Positions 21,791 to 32,919 of a stretch of DNA of 64,000 bases are shown here, piece by piece; the first letter of the stretch is position 1; every line of letters starts with the position of its first letter. Source of the stretch: Amphiura filiformis (taxonomy: Eukaryota > Echinodermata > Ophiuroidea > Amphilepidida > Amphiuridae); contig NC_092640.1 in NCBI RefSeq assembly GCF_039555335.1, positions 27,685,446-27,749,445 of the forward strand, in the 5' to 3' direction. The notes under the pieces are model-generated. The model was not told where the DNA came from. It worked only from the letters and a program-made list of their open reading frames with translations, and did no database searches. The position numbers and the translations under genes are program-made.

Positions 21791-22249
21791 TTGTTTCGTT
21801 GCTTCTTTAATTTTGCACATTTTTCCTTTTATTCGTTATTTCAAAATTTTTGTTCTTTCTGTTGAAAGTTGTGAAAAGTATTTAGAGAAAGACAGGAGGC
21901 TAGAGAATAACGGGAGAAGCGACGCATTCCTGGTTTGCTTAGATCTTTGGGCTTAACCATTTGTTTCTCTTTGTTCCAAACTTTTACGTTTATATCATTC
22001 GTTTAACAATAACATTTATCACGTTATTTATATGAATTAGTGATTTCCATGATTCTGTTTTTATTTTCTTTGTATTCCCGACATTACATTTCGAAAGTTT
22101 CTTTAATATTAAACAATATGTTTTCCCAGTTTATTTGTTCATTCATTTAAAAAAGTGTCTCTCTTTGGACAATCGTACACCTTTTGTGGAGAAATAATCA
22201 AATTTGCACACAATTTGTTCCAGTTCGAATGTTACAATAAAGAAACATC

Positions 22250-22663
22250 AATTCTCGCTATTCGCAATAAGGGCGCCGCCAGCGGATTTTGCGATGTAAT
22301 CGTGATGTATCATGGGAAAAGGTCGACATCAAGTCCGCGCAATACGAATATTACCATGCTATTACATAGGAACACGTGACAATATTTTTAGTTTGTCAAT
22401 ATAACGGTATTACACGCAAATCGATAGAGAAAAATTAATTGTGCACATTTCAAATCACATTATTAAGTATTATTGAGTATCGATTCGCGTGTAACACCTT
22501 TATTTTGACAAACTAAAAAATATTGTCACGTGTTCCTAGTAATAGCATGGTAATATTCGTATTGCGCGGACTTGGATGTCGACCTTTTCCCATGATACAT
22601 CACGATTACATCGCAAACCGCTGGCGGCGCCCTTATTGCGAATAGCGAGAATTAATGACGATA
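22250..22663. mobile_element. Long, near-perfect foldback element
   Basis: Arms of roughly 150-190 bases are almost identical in inverted orientation: AATTCTCGCTATTCGCAATA at the left end and its complement at the right, then GGCGCCGCCAGCGG, GTGATGTATCATGGGAAAAG, GTCGACAT and GGAACACGTGACAATATTTT. High identity between arms suggests a young element. Confidence 0.9.
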
Positions 22664-23647
22664 CCCAGTTAATCAAGTGCGATCAAGAAAATTGAGTCTT
22701 GAATAATGATTTTTAGAAATATCCAACAATAGTATTCAACTTTCTTTGTATGGTATTGTTCTAAGCAATACTGATATGGCCTATTTCTGGAACAGTAAGT
22801 CTCAGAATGGCTTATATAATGAAATTAAAAAAAATATCGGTAGGCATCATTTTGGTAGGAATCGTTTAAAATATTATAACTGCACTAGGCCTATACAAGT
22901 AAATGGAATATATTGTTAAACAGTCGCATAACTTTCAATGAATCTTTTATTTATGTTGCTCTATCAGTCTATTGGGATTTTCTTGCAAAACTGGTACACT
23001 AATATAAATATTTTAGCAAGACACTTGATTACAATTACGGCATAATTGTGCTTTTTTGGTTTCGTTTTGCGAATTGGGAGATGTTAATAATTTTGGGTTG
23101 TTTAGTATAAATGTATTTTTTATAAACATTGTTAGTGCAATATTAGCGTCTGTTTAAATGAATGAAATGAAAGGTACTTTGTAAAAGCAAAATAATTATT
23201 CTTGTCTTTTATACTATCAATCATAACAGTCTTACCCCTGCTTAACAAAATTCAACAATATTCAATATCCAATGCAATATCCTCACTAAAATAAAACTCC
23301 CTCAACCCACATGATCACAAATTGACACGGAAGCTTCATAACATTCATTTCAATACAATTAAATTCAATCCAAAACGGTCCTATCATACACCTCCCCCAC
23401 ATATCTTTTGCATCTTCCCCTCTTCCATAGAAAAAAAAATCATTCTAATGCCAAATCTAAACACCATGGAATTCACAACATCACGACCAAGCTCACATTG
23501 GGCGCCCATTCCTTTTTTAACCCTTACACCCATAAAAACCACAGAATACCACGATGAAAAATTCTGCGCATGCATGCATCCCAGGGTCTGCGATGACGCA
23601 ATCACCCTAAGTGTCAAATGCGCACGGAATTGCTGGTCGGGCAGCAA
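22664..23647. other. Intergenic; part is paralogous to the gene C upstream region
   Basis: About 22717-22830 (CATTCAACTTxxTTTGTAT, TATTGTTCTxAGCAA, TCTxGAACxGTAAGT, CTCxGAATGGCTxATxTAATGAAATT) matches about 59890-60025 upstream of gene C. Both lie in front of a paralog start, consistent with block duplication of gene plus flank. The rest shows nothing. Confidence 0.65.
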
Positions 23648-23715
23648 TTAGCCGTGTAGCTCCCGGTCCGCGATCGTGCGGTTGGCATGCGAGGGGTCAA
23701 AGGTTCGAAAATTCT
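23648..23715 (+). mobile_element. tRNA-like SINE head fragment
   Basis: GCCGTGTAGCTCCCGGTCCG (A-box-like) followed by GGGGTCAAAGGTTCGAAAAT (B-box-like). Resembles a tRNA-derived head but cannot fold as a complete tRNA by eye, and nothing downstream matches a SINE body. Confidence 0.4.
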
Positions 23716-24107
23716 TCTTCTTCTTGACTTTTTCGGATCTTCTGTGACTTCCGATAGCAAAAAACCTGGGTCAGTGTTAGGGTTAGAGTAATTTTTACTG
23801 TCAGTCTTTATCAATTTAGAGCTTTTGGTAGCAAAAATGTGGTATCGAATTGGAGCTTAATAAGATGCTGCACATGACCTTGTCATTGAAATTACATTTA
23901 CGACGGGTTACGTAGGTGAAGACTTTTTTGTTATGAGTTTAATACTCCTGCATTCCGTCTCATTCATCACCCGTATACAAATATCAACGATCAGTTTGTG
24001 CCTGCTAGTTTATTACATATTACACGTTAGTTTATTACAAGATCCAATGCACATGGCTTCAGTTTTTTATTGAATTAAGCTTCTTATAAGCCAAAACTTC
24101 AATAGAT
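23716..24107. other. Intergenic, no feature seen
   Basis: AT-rich; nothing beyond a short TTCTTCTTCTTC run. Confidence 0.4.
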
Positions 24108-24470
24108 AGTATAAACAATATTGCAGAAAGTAGGCAGCCTTGATGTAGAGGGGTGTACATCTTTTTATGAAGGAAAACAATATGATACCATACCATTTTG
24201 AACAACACAACTTTCATTTCATTTCAATTCATTTCATTTCCTCTTATCCCATTAATCTTTCCATTATAAAGTTAAAATTTCTTCTTTCTTTCACTTCCTC
24301 ATATTTTTTTTTTTTCTTTTTCATTTTCGGTTTTCTTTATTCTGTATTCTTTGCTTCTTTCTGCGAATTACTATTGTTTTATCTTTCATACTTTTCCTTG
24401 TTCCTGCTATTTCTTTCCTTTTCTATGTTGGTTTGTTTTCTTTATTTGCTTTTTTTTTGCTCTTCCCTAT
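24108..24470. repeat. Polypyrimidine repeat, copy 2
   Basis: Second copy of the block at 21470-21790, here upstream of gene B. It starts near ATAAACAATATTGCA and contains TTTCATTTCATTTC and TTTTTCTTTTTC runs. Confidence 0.75.
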
Positions 24471-24574
24471 CACTGCCGTATCACACTACACCAATTTTGA
24501 TCTCCCGCGATCAATGTCCTAGTTATACTACTTATGATATCGGTGCAAGTCATCATTATTCTGTGATTATAATT

Positions 24575-24915
24575 TTCCTTTTACTTAGTGTAAAGCGCAT
24601 TGAGGAATCTGCGATTCACAATGCGCTATATAAAATTATTATTATTATTAAATGTTTCTTTAAATATGTGGTTTCTGCAACCGATCCGGAAATTCGTCCG
24701 TCATGTCCGTGTGGAAATGATACGAGGAAGTGGTATTCATATACAATTTAAACCACGCATAATCTAATGAAAGGTCTAAGCGCCTTCACAAACTACAGCC
24801 AGGGTGGAATAGTGTGAAAGTGAAGTAAATTGTGTGTTTTTAGCTTTTGTTTCTTGGAAGTGTCTGAACAGTACGATTTTACACGCTTATCTGACTTATT
24901 TCTACTGAAGCATAC
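24575..24915 (+). promoter_or_regulatory. 5' flank of gene B
   Basis: Contains GTAAAGCGCATTGAGG...CAATGCGCTATATAAA (about 24590-24633) and ATTATTATTATTAAATGTTTCTTTAAATA, shared with the gene A flank; then CAACCGATCCGG where A has CAACCAATCAGG, so the CCAAT core is lost. AGTGTGAAAGTGAAGT (about 24811-24826) keeps the IRF-like string. The TGACTCA found in A and C is absent. GTCTGAACAGTACG just before the start is shared with C. Confidence 0.45.
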
Positions 24916-24979
24916 ATGATGACAGCAAGGAAAATCCTGCTTTATATTTTGGTAGTTACAACCTATGTAGCATCCTCAC
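24916..24979 (+). pseudogene. Gene B exon 1: signal peptide
   Basis: Encodes MMTARKILLYILVVTTYVAS plus S, phase 1 out, with a consensus donor GTAAGT. A second possible donor (GTAAAA) lies 12 bases downstream in the same phase. Confidence 0.78.
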
Positions 24980-25440
24980 GTAAGTTGGGTAAAATCCTTT
25001 ACTTTTATTTGGATAAAATAACAAAAAAAAAGTACCCTAAAGATGGACTGCTATATTATTTTGGTAGAGATACGCACAAGAAATTGACTTTTTTGTTAAA
25101 TCGTATAGGCCATTGCGGGTAGACCTGTGACGTATATATTTGTATAATACTGTACAGTAACATTTTGTCAAAAGTATAAAAACGTTTTTGGCAGTGTTTT
25201 TATACACTATTTTGCATGAACATTGAAATGTCGTTAATGTGTTTTGATAAATTTTGATAATAATATATTCTTATGTTTATTGGTAATGTCACGTCACATT
25301 CAAGATGTTTTATACATGTATATCCTGCCCTGCGAGAACGGCTCACCAATACGCGATGTAGTACGAATACACAAACCCGGGGCAAGTCCTATAACATACT
25401 TTGCTAACCAGCTTGCAATACTTATTATTATTTTCCATAG

Positions 25441-25822
25441 ATGCAGGTGAGGACGATTCACGACGATTGCAAAATGAATTCGTATTCGCGATTCCGTCTA
25501 TATATGAGTCACCTCGGGATCCCCCTCATGTAATAATAACTACATCTTCGTCAGTTCCAATCTTCACTACACTGACCATCCCTGGTGTGGGATATAATGT
25601 TAACAACACCATCACTAAAGACATGCCCGCTGATATTCGCTTAACAGAGGCTGAAGTCGGTCAAGACGTACATCTTCGTAAAGGAGAACATAAGCAAAAT
25701 AAGACATTGATACTAAGATCATCTGGCAAAGTGTCCGTTCACGTTATAGATAATGAACTAACAAATGGAGATGGGTTCGCAGTCTCGCCAAATTCACAAC
25801 TTGGTATGGAATACTATGTAGC
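25441..25822 (+). pseudogene. Gene B exon 2, 5' part of ectodomain
   Basis: Follows TTATTTTCCATAG. Encodes DDSRRLQNEFVFAIPS, TTLTIPGVGYNVNNTITKD, PADIRLTEAEVGQD and FAVSPNSQLGMEYYVA, closely matching gene A, then breaks off at the transposon after TATGTAGC. Translation would run on into the insert for about 28 residues before a stop at 25905-25907. Confidence 0.88.
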
Positions 25823-25850
25823 CCCTTACGAAAATGCAATCACCAAAAAA

Positions 25851-26172
25851 AGCTTGCGCAGACTTGCAGCAAGCATGTACACGCTTGCTGCAAGCTTGTG
25901 CAAGTAACAGCGAAGCATGCACAACCTTGCGCAAGCACTATGCAAACTGCACACACTGCAAGCATTGAGCTTGCGGATGCATGCAAGTGCTTGCGAAAGG
26001 TTGCGCAAGCACTTGCAAACTGCACACACTGCAAGCATTATAAGCTTGCAAAACAAGCTGCATGCATCCTGCAAGCATCAATGTGCTTGCAAGTTGTAAT
26101 TGCAAAACAAGCTTGCAATGCAAGCACTTGTCTGCTTGCAATGCAAGCACCTGTTTGCTTGCAATGCAAGCA
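25851..26172. repeat. Left GCTTGCAAGC-type subterminal array
   Basis: Dozens of GCTTGC/GCAAGC and TGCGCAAGC words in both orientations, often joined as palindromes, ending in three near-copies of GCTTGCAATGCAAGCACxTG (about 26110-26170). It produces overlapping Leu/Ala/Cys-rich open frames on both strands that are not genes. Confidence 0.92.
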
Positions 26173-26692
26173 CCTGTATGGTGCTCCTATAGAAAGGAGG
26201 GATCTGCAACCATCCATTAATGTACAATAACAATGGCAGCTCACACATTCAAATGGGATGACGGTTGGTGTTGCAATTTTTGTCCAAATTTGGGGCTAAA
26301 TTTTGCGTTACAGAAAAGGAATTTTATGGGGTCCACTACCAATTGAGGCTGGGTATCGCCATCGAGACGACTATGACAGTGACAGCGTAGTTATGGTAGT
26401 AAAAGCTTTTAAGTTTAAAAACATCAAGCAGATTCATGCATGAGACAGTCAATGTGATTGTGAGATGATGTTGCACAATGTACACGCACGTCGGACACTG
26501 TGTGATCGATGATCGGCTGATGAGTGGCAGCTTGAGGTGTGTGAACTACTGTAAGTATACAGTCGACATTTTGATTTCATTTTTGAAATAAAATTGATAA
26601 GCTTATACCTACAATATCTGAATATCATCTTACTACAAATTTTTTTCGAGTGAAGTCCTACAATGTACATTGTACATCATTTTATACGGTAC
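26173..26692. other. Transposon interior, no feature seen
   Basis: No exon or named repeat; a short ATGTACATTGTACAT palindrome near 26663. Confidence 0.4.
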
Positions 26693-27231
26693 TGTATGAT
26701 GTACATGCATGTACAGTATTGTATGAGAGGCTACAAAAAATGTAGCATGAAACTATTGCATTTGGTTTTTTTTCAGTACGGTACGGTTTACTTGAGAACT
26801 CTAGCTTTGAATTTGCAAACGTCACACGATACGCATGAACGATAGTTTTACTCATCCGATGCTAGACTAGTACTAGAGTGCGGTATGTTGCTATCGTTTT
26901 TCGGTGGAACAGCGTTGACATTTTTGCAATGGATTATGTATTTCTCATTCTCAATTTCTGTTAATTTTGTATGATGTGCATGCATGTACAGTATTGTATG
27001 AGAGGCTACAAAAAATGTAGCATGAAACTATTGCATTTGGTTTTTTTTCAGTACGGTACGGTTTACTTGAGAACTCTAGCTTTGAATTTGCAAACGATAC
27101 GCATGAACGATAGTTTTACTCATCCGATGCTAGACTAGTACTAGAGTGCGGTATGTTGCTATCGCCGTGGAACAGCGTTGACATTTTTGCAATGGATTAT
27201 GTATTTCTCATTCTCAATTTCTGTTAATTTT
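26693..27231. repeat. Tandem duplication, ~270-base unit, two copies
   Basis: Copy 1 starts GTATGATGTACATGCATGTA at 26693 and copy 2 GTATGATGTGCATGCATGTA at 26969. They differ by small deletions (GTCACAC; TTTTTCGG). A smaller duplication with a 42-base period, ATGAGTCAAATGTAGCTTTT, lies at about 27616-27700. Confidence 0.92.
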
Positions 27232-27990
27232 GAATTTGAAATTTTGGATGAACATGATTTCAACAAATCTGCTGTTGCATCTTTTGAGAAAAAAAATTGC
27301 CTTGTATTTTGAACAGTCTAAATTTTTTTGAAGTGCATTATTTTGATGCAATCACCCGTCATGATCGGCTGTGTTTATACAATGTACTTAATTCTGAACT
27401 TCCATTGCTTTACATTACAGGTGTCATGCTTCAGCGAATCTGACTAGATTTTGAATGCAACATGCAGTCTGACAGAGCTAACAACGAATGTGAAGCAGTG
27501 AGCAAATTTGTGGCTAGACTTCAGTTCTAGAGAGCAAGGTACGGTAGATCAGCGTTGTTATTTTTGCAATGTTTTTCACTCAGTTAAATTATTTGGACAT
27601 TAATGGATGATTACTTTGATGAGTCAAATGTAGCTTTTACTGTCTTTAGAGCACATGATGAGTCAAATGTAGCTTTTTACTGTCTTTAGAGCACATGAGC
27701 AAAAGTTGAAAGTGCAATTTTAACAACTGTTTACTCCCGAACTTCCATTTCTTTTAATGGGTGTCATGCTTCATTGATTTCTAAGTCTAGATTTGAGCTA
27801 GCAATGACTCTATACTATAGCCTATAATCATGTTGTCTTTGATGCAAGAAATTGACGGAATGAAAGAGTTACGGTACTGTTCATAACAGGAACCATGGAT
27901 CACTGTACTCCCCGGTAAGTTGCTCGAGAAGTCGCTCACCGATCATGAGCTTCACATTTGAGGCTAGAGAACATTGCATTAGAAAGCTAA

Positions 27991-28190
27991 CTATAAAAAA
28001 TTATTAAATTTGTGTACATTGTGGAACATTCAACTACGCTTGTTACTCCGCGACTAATCATGCTAATACATGAGCGTACAACGCGCCCATATTAGCAAGG
28101 TTATCTGCGTACACCAGCTTACCACACACAGCCACACAAAGAGTATGTTCCACGATGTACACAAATTAAGTACCGGTAATTTTTCTATAG
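27991..28190. mobile_element. Nested hairpin MITE, ~200 bases
   Basis: CTATAAAAAATTATTAAATT then TGTGTACATTGTGGAACAT at the left pairs with ATGTTCCACGATGTACACA and AATTTTTCTATAG at the right. Confidence 0.8.
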
Positions 28191-29039
28191 TCAGATTCAT
28201 TGAAGCATGACACTGTGTAACTGGGAAATAATTCCCTGTAAAACCCGCGTGAACCAGGGGCTTTTTACAAACTAGCCCTTGGTCCGGTGCTTCTTATTTC
28301 TCAGCCATATACACAACAAATTTTCTCATCCATTGAATAGCCCCTGATTCATTAAAAATAGCCCTTGGTTCCCTGTAAAACCCTGGCGCTTCTTAATCAC
28401 AGCCTATGTGTAAAGCAATCACGATAGACAATCGCATGAAATATGTTGCTAAAATTGCACTAATAAAATTTTGGACTGTTCAAAATAAGCAATCTTTACT
28501 CAAAAGATACGACTCAATAACTTTCATCATTAATTTAAAACAGAAAATAAACATTGGTTCCAAAAAATGTCAACTCTGACTCTAACTTCAAATGCGTACC
28601 ATGTGCAAATTTGAAGCTAGAGTTCTCAAGTAACTCCCGGGATCACTACAATGACTACTTGATGATGTTACATGTATGCATTGGGCCATGCATCCTGAAC
28701 TCGCCGACTTTGGGTCACATACACCTTGATTTTTCTGTCATGAGTACGGTACCAAAGGTCACATTTGGAAATCTATACACCCTATGATAGTAAAAGTATA
28801 CATTTTTTGAAAGCTATTGATCCCAGGAATCTCAAAATGGTGTCAGAACTAGTGTAGGGTGTATGTGGAAAGAAATAATGTAAAAAATGCAAGCAATTTT
28901 TTCATTTTAAGATGAAGCTTACTTGGGTTACCTTACGGTTACTGATTTTCATTCATATGTACCCCTCCATTCTTAATGCAGTTTTAAAAAGAGAACATTA
29001 GCTTTCTAATGATATCGCTTCATGATAGAAAACAAAAAT
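28191..29039. other. Transposon interior, no gene seen
   Basis: AT-rich. GTGTCATGCTTCA (27422 and 27760) recurs as its complement TGAAGCATGACAC (28201), hinting at further decayed inverted repeats. Confidence 0.45.
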
Positions 29040-29369
29040 GGGCTGAGCGCAACAATATCTTAACTCCAATTTGGGCAAAAATGAGAGTATGAAAATGTAG
29101 CTAGCAACACCGTCCATTTGACAGCCACAAAATCTTAACTCCACCATGGTATATACACAATACACAGCTGAAATATCAGGCTCCTGAATGTGTCACAGCA
29201 ACAGCATCTTAACTCCATGGAGCTCTATAGTGTTTGCATTGGCTCTGCAGGGGATCTTTTGCACTCGGCACCACAAAATCTTATCTCCATGGAGTTACGA
29301 TAAATAATGTTTTTTTGTGTTTTTCTCAAAATGGCAATTTTGGAGTTACGATACTCTTGCGCTGAGCCC
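29040..29369. mobile_element. Nested MITE with internal AATCTTAACTCCA repeats
   Basis: Ends GGGCTGAGCGCAACAATATC and (complement of right) GGGCTCAGCGCAAGAGTATC, then TAACTCC in both. Between them ATCTTAACTCCA recurs four times with the complement GGAGTTACGATA twice. No coding content. Confidence 0.82.
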
Positions 29370-29765
29370 TCGCAATGTGTATTTCAGAAAATGGCTGGTG
29401 GATTTTTTTATACCATCGCAATGCAAGATACTGTGAACTACCAAATCGCAATGTCAGTTTAAAATAGTTGCTAACCGTAATATTTTAATATAAAGGCAAA
29501 AAAGAAAACATGTGCATGGTCTGCAATTTATCATTTTTTTTAAATAATGACTGCATCTACATTCTCCACCACTCAAAACCTACACTCGATCAGACTCGAC
29601 AGCTTGTCAAATGCCATTTTTAAATTATTTCATGCATTTTTTACACAGGTACTCTGATTCGTTTTCTGATGATGCAACCAGGACGCTTGAAAAGTCCAAG
29701 ACTCATTGGATCACCTTTGTTCCATAACCATTAAGGTACCGGTATAGGACTTTTTTTGTTTTTGC

Positions 29766-30066
29766 TATAGCCCCCATATGAAATGTATTTAATTATGTTT
29801 GTACTCACTCAGGTAGCATTGTGTGTGAATTTTACATCCGAACTAAGTGCTATTCTTTTTTATGGGCATGTTAGTGTTTAAAATGGCCCAAAATGAGGGT
29901 TTTTCAATATTGCCGTCCATTTCTAATCGTCACCCCCATAGACTTTACATGTAAAATAAAAAGGCTCATACAAATTTAATAGCACCTAGTTCGGATGTAA
30001 AATTCACACAAAATGGGTTTTTGAGTGATTACAAAGATAATTAAATACTTTTCATGCGGGGGCTAT
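29766..30066. mobile_element. Nested hairpin element, ~300 bases
   Basis: ATAGCCCCCATATGAAATGT on the left pairs with the region ending GCGGGGGCTAT on the right; inner arms share GTGTGAATTTTACATCCGAAC and its complement. Confidence 0.85.
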
Positions 30067-30598
30067 GTGGATTTTTTTTAATGTATTCCTTATACAATGA
30101 AATTTCACAATAAAATGTCCATTGGAAACAAAGGTGGGATACACGACATACACACTGAAGTCTGGAGGAATTCATTTAAATACTATGGTATGGCAATTAA
30201 AAAATGTGTGACCCAAATCACCAGTCTCATAGATCATCCGAATCAATCATCCCCTTACTTTATCTTATCAGAATGGAGATTTTTGCATGGATCATTCATA
30301 TTTTTCTCATATAATCCAATGACATTTTATAGGGTCTACAAAAAATGTATATGGTGGGTCAGGTATTTTCACGTCTCTTTTTCTCATTTTTGAATGTTCA
30401 TCAAAACGATTTGTGTTGGTTTAATTGATGGGGGCTATGAAACTAAAAGTGAAATACTTTAATGATCCTAATTTCTCAGTTCTCATAGGCACAAAATATT
30501 TTTTCAGAATGGTGTTATTTCAGAGATGTGTAAGTGGGAATATTCATTTTGCTAATTGAAGTGTAACTAACAGTAACTTATCTACAATTTGCTTTCAG

Positions 30599-30850
30599 TT
30601 GCTGCTGAAATGTGACCCAACTGTGGCAGGAATAGAAGACAGACTTCAAACAATTGCAATTCATCAAGAAGAAAATGCTCTACATAAATCAGCCATGCAA
30701 AATGACAAGTTAAGATGTTACACAAAAAAGTCATGTGAACCTTGCACAAATTTTGCCTGTCAAAGATGGATTTATCTGGGTCATGCACTTATGATGCACA
30801 TGAAACTTAACTTTAAAGACCATTTTTTTTTTTATTTTAAGGCAGTGTAA
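30599..30850 (+). CDS. Cys-containing open frame after a strong acceptor (weak)
   Basis: A well-formed acceptor TACAATTTGCTTTCAG ends at 30598 and opens about 80 codons without ATG start, including KKSCEPCTNFACQRW (C-x2-C-x4-C) and a His/Met-rich end. It looks like an internal exon, perhaps of a transposon protein or a captured host exon. I do not recognise it and the frame may be chance. Confidence 0.2.
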   Translation: MLLKCDPTVAGIEDRLQTIAIHQEENALHKSAMQNDKLRCYTKKSCEPCTNFACQRWIYLGHALMMHMKLNFKDHFFFYFKAV

Positions 30851-30982
30851 AATGGATCCATCAGAACTTCTGATTGTGGTATTAAATTGGCAAAATATAA
30901 AGAATAGTTATATCCGACGAACCTTGACTTTGGAGCTCTTATGGGCAATACATTTGTTAGGCCTCATGAATATCCAAAAATA

Positions 30983-31169
30983 TACAGTGGAACCTCATTA
31001 ACACAAAATTGTCAGGGCCTCAAATTTTAATATTTGCAAAAAGGGTTTTGTGTTATCAGGTCATTTGTTAATATTGTACATGTATAAAATATGCTCGGAA
31101 CTTGAAAAACATTTGGTGTTATCAGGAATCTTGTGTTAACAGTTTTTGTGGTAACCAGTTTCCACTGTA
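30983..31169. mobile_element. pogo/Tigger-like MITE
   Basis: TA-flanked termini: CAGTGGAACCTCATTAACAC at the left and, on the complement of the right end, CAGTGGAAACTGGTTACCAC. CAGTGGAACCTC is the typical pogo/Tigger terminus, with TA as target duplication. About 183 bases, non-autonomous. Confidence 0.75.
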
Positions 31170-31296
31170 TCTACATTGTACAATAATATGTAACATCATT
31201 TAAGCCACATTAACCTGCCTTTTTATTGTTTGATTTAAAAATATGAATTGAAGATTTTAAAAAAGGGACATTTGAGTGTGTTTGCTGGGTGAGTGA

Positions 31297-31483
31297 CTAT
31301 TCCATTTTTCACCCTAATGTGACAGTGAAGTCAACGCGTTGAGAAAGTTGTTTCGCTTGTGTATCTATACGGCGTCTTTAAGCATGTACGCCGGCACTTT
31401 GAGCGAATGCTAGCAATTTTAAGCTGATGCACTCAATAAAATACGCACTGATGTCGCTGCCACATTAGGGTGAAAATGGTATA
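31297..31483. mobile_element. Small inverted-repeat element
   Basis: CCATTTTTCACCCTAATGTG at the left pairs with CACATTAGGGTGAAAATGG at the right; interior has no coding content. Confidence 0.8.
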
Positions 31484-32443
31484 CCTATTGCCAATGATGC
31501 TTATTTATGACATCTGGATAGACTTTAAATATTTATACTGCAAAATGTAATCAGCATGATCAGTAAAATGTTTTGAATCTGTCAAACCACCGGTCAAAAC
31601 CAAGCAGTTTTTAGCTAGACGACAGTAAGTTTTTAGCATGGTTTTGACGGATTAAGTTAATTTTAGTTCTTTATTCACCAAACCTGCTGTATCTATTGAA
31701 ATGTATGATCAGTATTTTTTTGGAAAATGTGTTGCCCAGGTGTGCTACGTACGTAGCTATGAATTAGGTAAAATGATGTGCAATGTTTCCAACAATTATT
31801 ATTATCATTATTATTTATCCAGTATATGTCTTTCATGCTTGATTAGTTAAACGCTTAGCTTCAAGGTGTAAGTGGGGAACCAAAAAAATGCAACTGTGAA
31901 CTACATGTAAAACAACTAGGGTGCAAAATCAATGATTAAGGTATAGCCGGGTGAAATAACTACACATGCAGAAAGTTATTTTACAAGATTGTACTGTTAC
32001 TTGAAACAAAAATTTAATTGCCAACAAAGACAATTTAGATGTGAAATGTATCATATTTGTTTGAAAATATATCCAACCATAACATGTTACTGAACATTGT
32101 AAACAAGTCTAGAAAAAATATTTTCTATTATCTGTATTATTTCTTAGAAACAGCCAAGTTTTAGTACTGTGTCATGAAATTTGTTCAATCTCAATCTCAA
32201 TAGTTCATGAATGTAAACATCGGTTAAACCGCTCTAAAATATGTGTACTAGTAAAATATTAAAGCGAAAAGATGGCAAAAACTGATGTATCTATTTGAAT
32301 AAACTTGAGGACTGTGCTGCAGACAGATTGAAGAAACATCAATGTTATGTAAAATTAGTAGGTTTACACTTACAGTAGGTTTACAGTTACAGGTGAAATA
32401 CATATTTCCAATTAAATTGGATCTGATGTCTATATCCCACCGT
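31484..32443. other. Transposon interior, no feature seen
   Basis: AT-rich. Open frames that extend into the right GCAAGC array (on the minus strand) are repeat artefacts. Confidence 0.4.
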
Positions 32444-32904
32444 GCGCACATTTGGCAAGTGCATTGCAAGCTTTCACATGGCTGCGTATTGCAAGCTTGC
32501 GCATGCTTGTGAAAGATGGGCTTGTTTGCGCATGCATCAACCAAGACACTGCGGGTGCTTGCAGTGAAAGCTTGCGCATGCCCATATTGTTCCAAATAAA
32601 AGCTTGCACAAGCTTTTAGATGCCTGCGCAAGCAATTGCAAGCATGCAGAGGCAAGCACGCGGTGATCGAGTCATGCAGGGCACAAGCATGCTCAACGCA
32701 AGCATGCAACAAGCAAACAGTGCATGCATGCTTATTGCAAGCATGCTACGGACCTATTTGCCTGCTTGCGCATGCCCGTATTGTTCCAAAAATAAGCTTG
32801 CGCAAGCATGCAGAATTGCTTGCGCAAGCGTGCAGAATTGTTTGCGCAATCTTGCATAATGCAAGCATGCGCAACCACTTTGCAAGCTTGCAAATATGCT
32901 TGCC
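32444..32904. repeat. Right GCTTGCAAGC-type subterminal array
   Basis: Same vocabulary as the left array (GCAAGC, TTGCGCATGC, GCTTGCGCAAGC), with two copies of CTTGCGCATGCCCxTATTGT, then TCCAAA, (about 32571 and 32765). Ends in CTTGCCATTTTCATAAGGG, the right terminus. Confidence 0.92.
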
Positions 32905-32919
32905 ATTTTCATAAGGGGC

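Larger units (their letters stand above)
25821..32919. mobile_element. 7.1-kb transposon inside gene B exon 2
   Basis: Comparison with gene A gives the exact insertion point: TATGTAGC|insert|GCATCATAC, against TATGTAGCATCATAC in A. The ends are inverted repeats, CCCTTACGAAAATG on the left (25823) and CCCTTATGAAAATG on the complement of the right (32917), flanked by GC on both sides (a 2-base duplication, or part of the terminus). Inside each end is a 320-460-base array of short GCAAGC/GCTTGC palindromic motifs, an architecture like foldback transposons. The core holds several nested hairpin MITEs and no transposase I recognise. The superfamily is unresolved. Confidence 0.85.

Noticed and set aside
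24167-24751. 194-codon open frame upstream of gene B
   Set aside because: Low-complexity Phe/Ser/Leu sequence from a polypyrimidine repeat whose second copy at 21470 does not keep the frame.
25851-26230. CRISPR-like array or Leu/Ala/Cys-rich proteins in the GCAAGC region
   Set aside because: No regular repeat-spacer pattern, a eukaryotic context, and the open frames exist on both strands because the DNA is palindromic.
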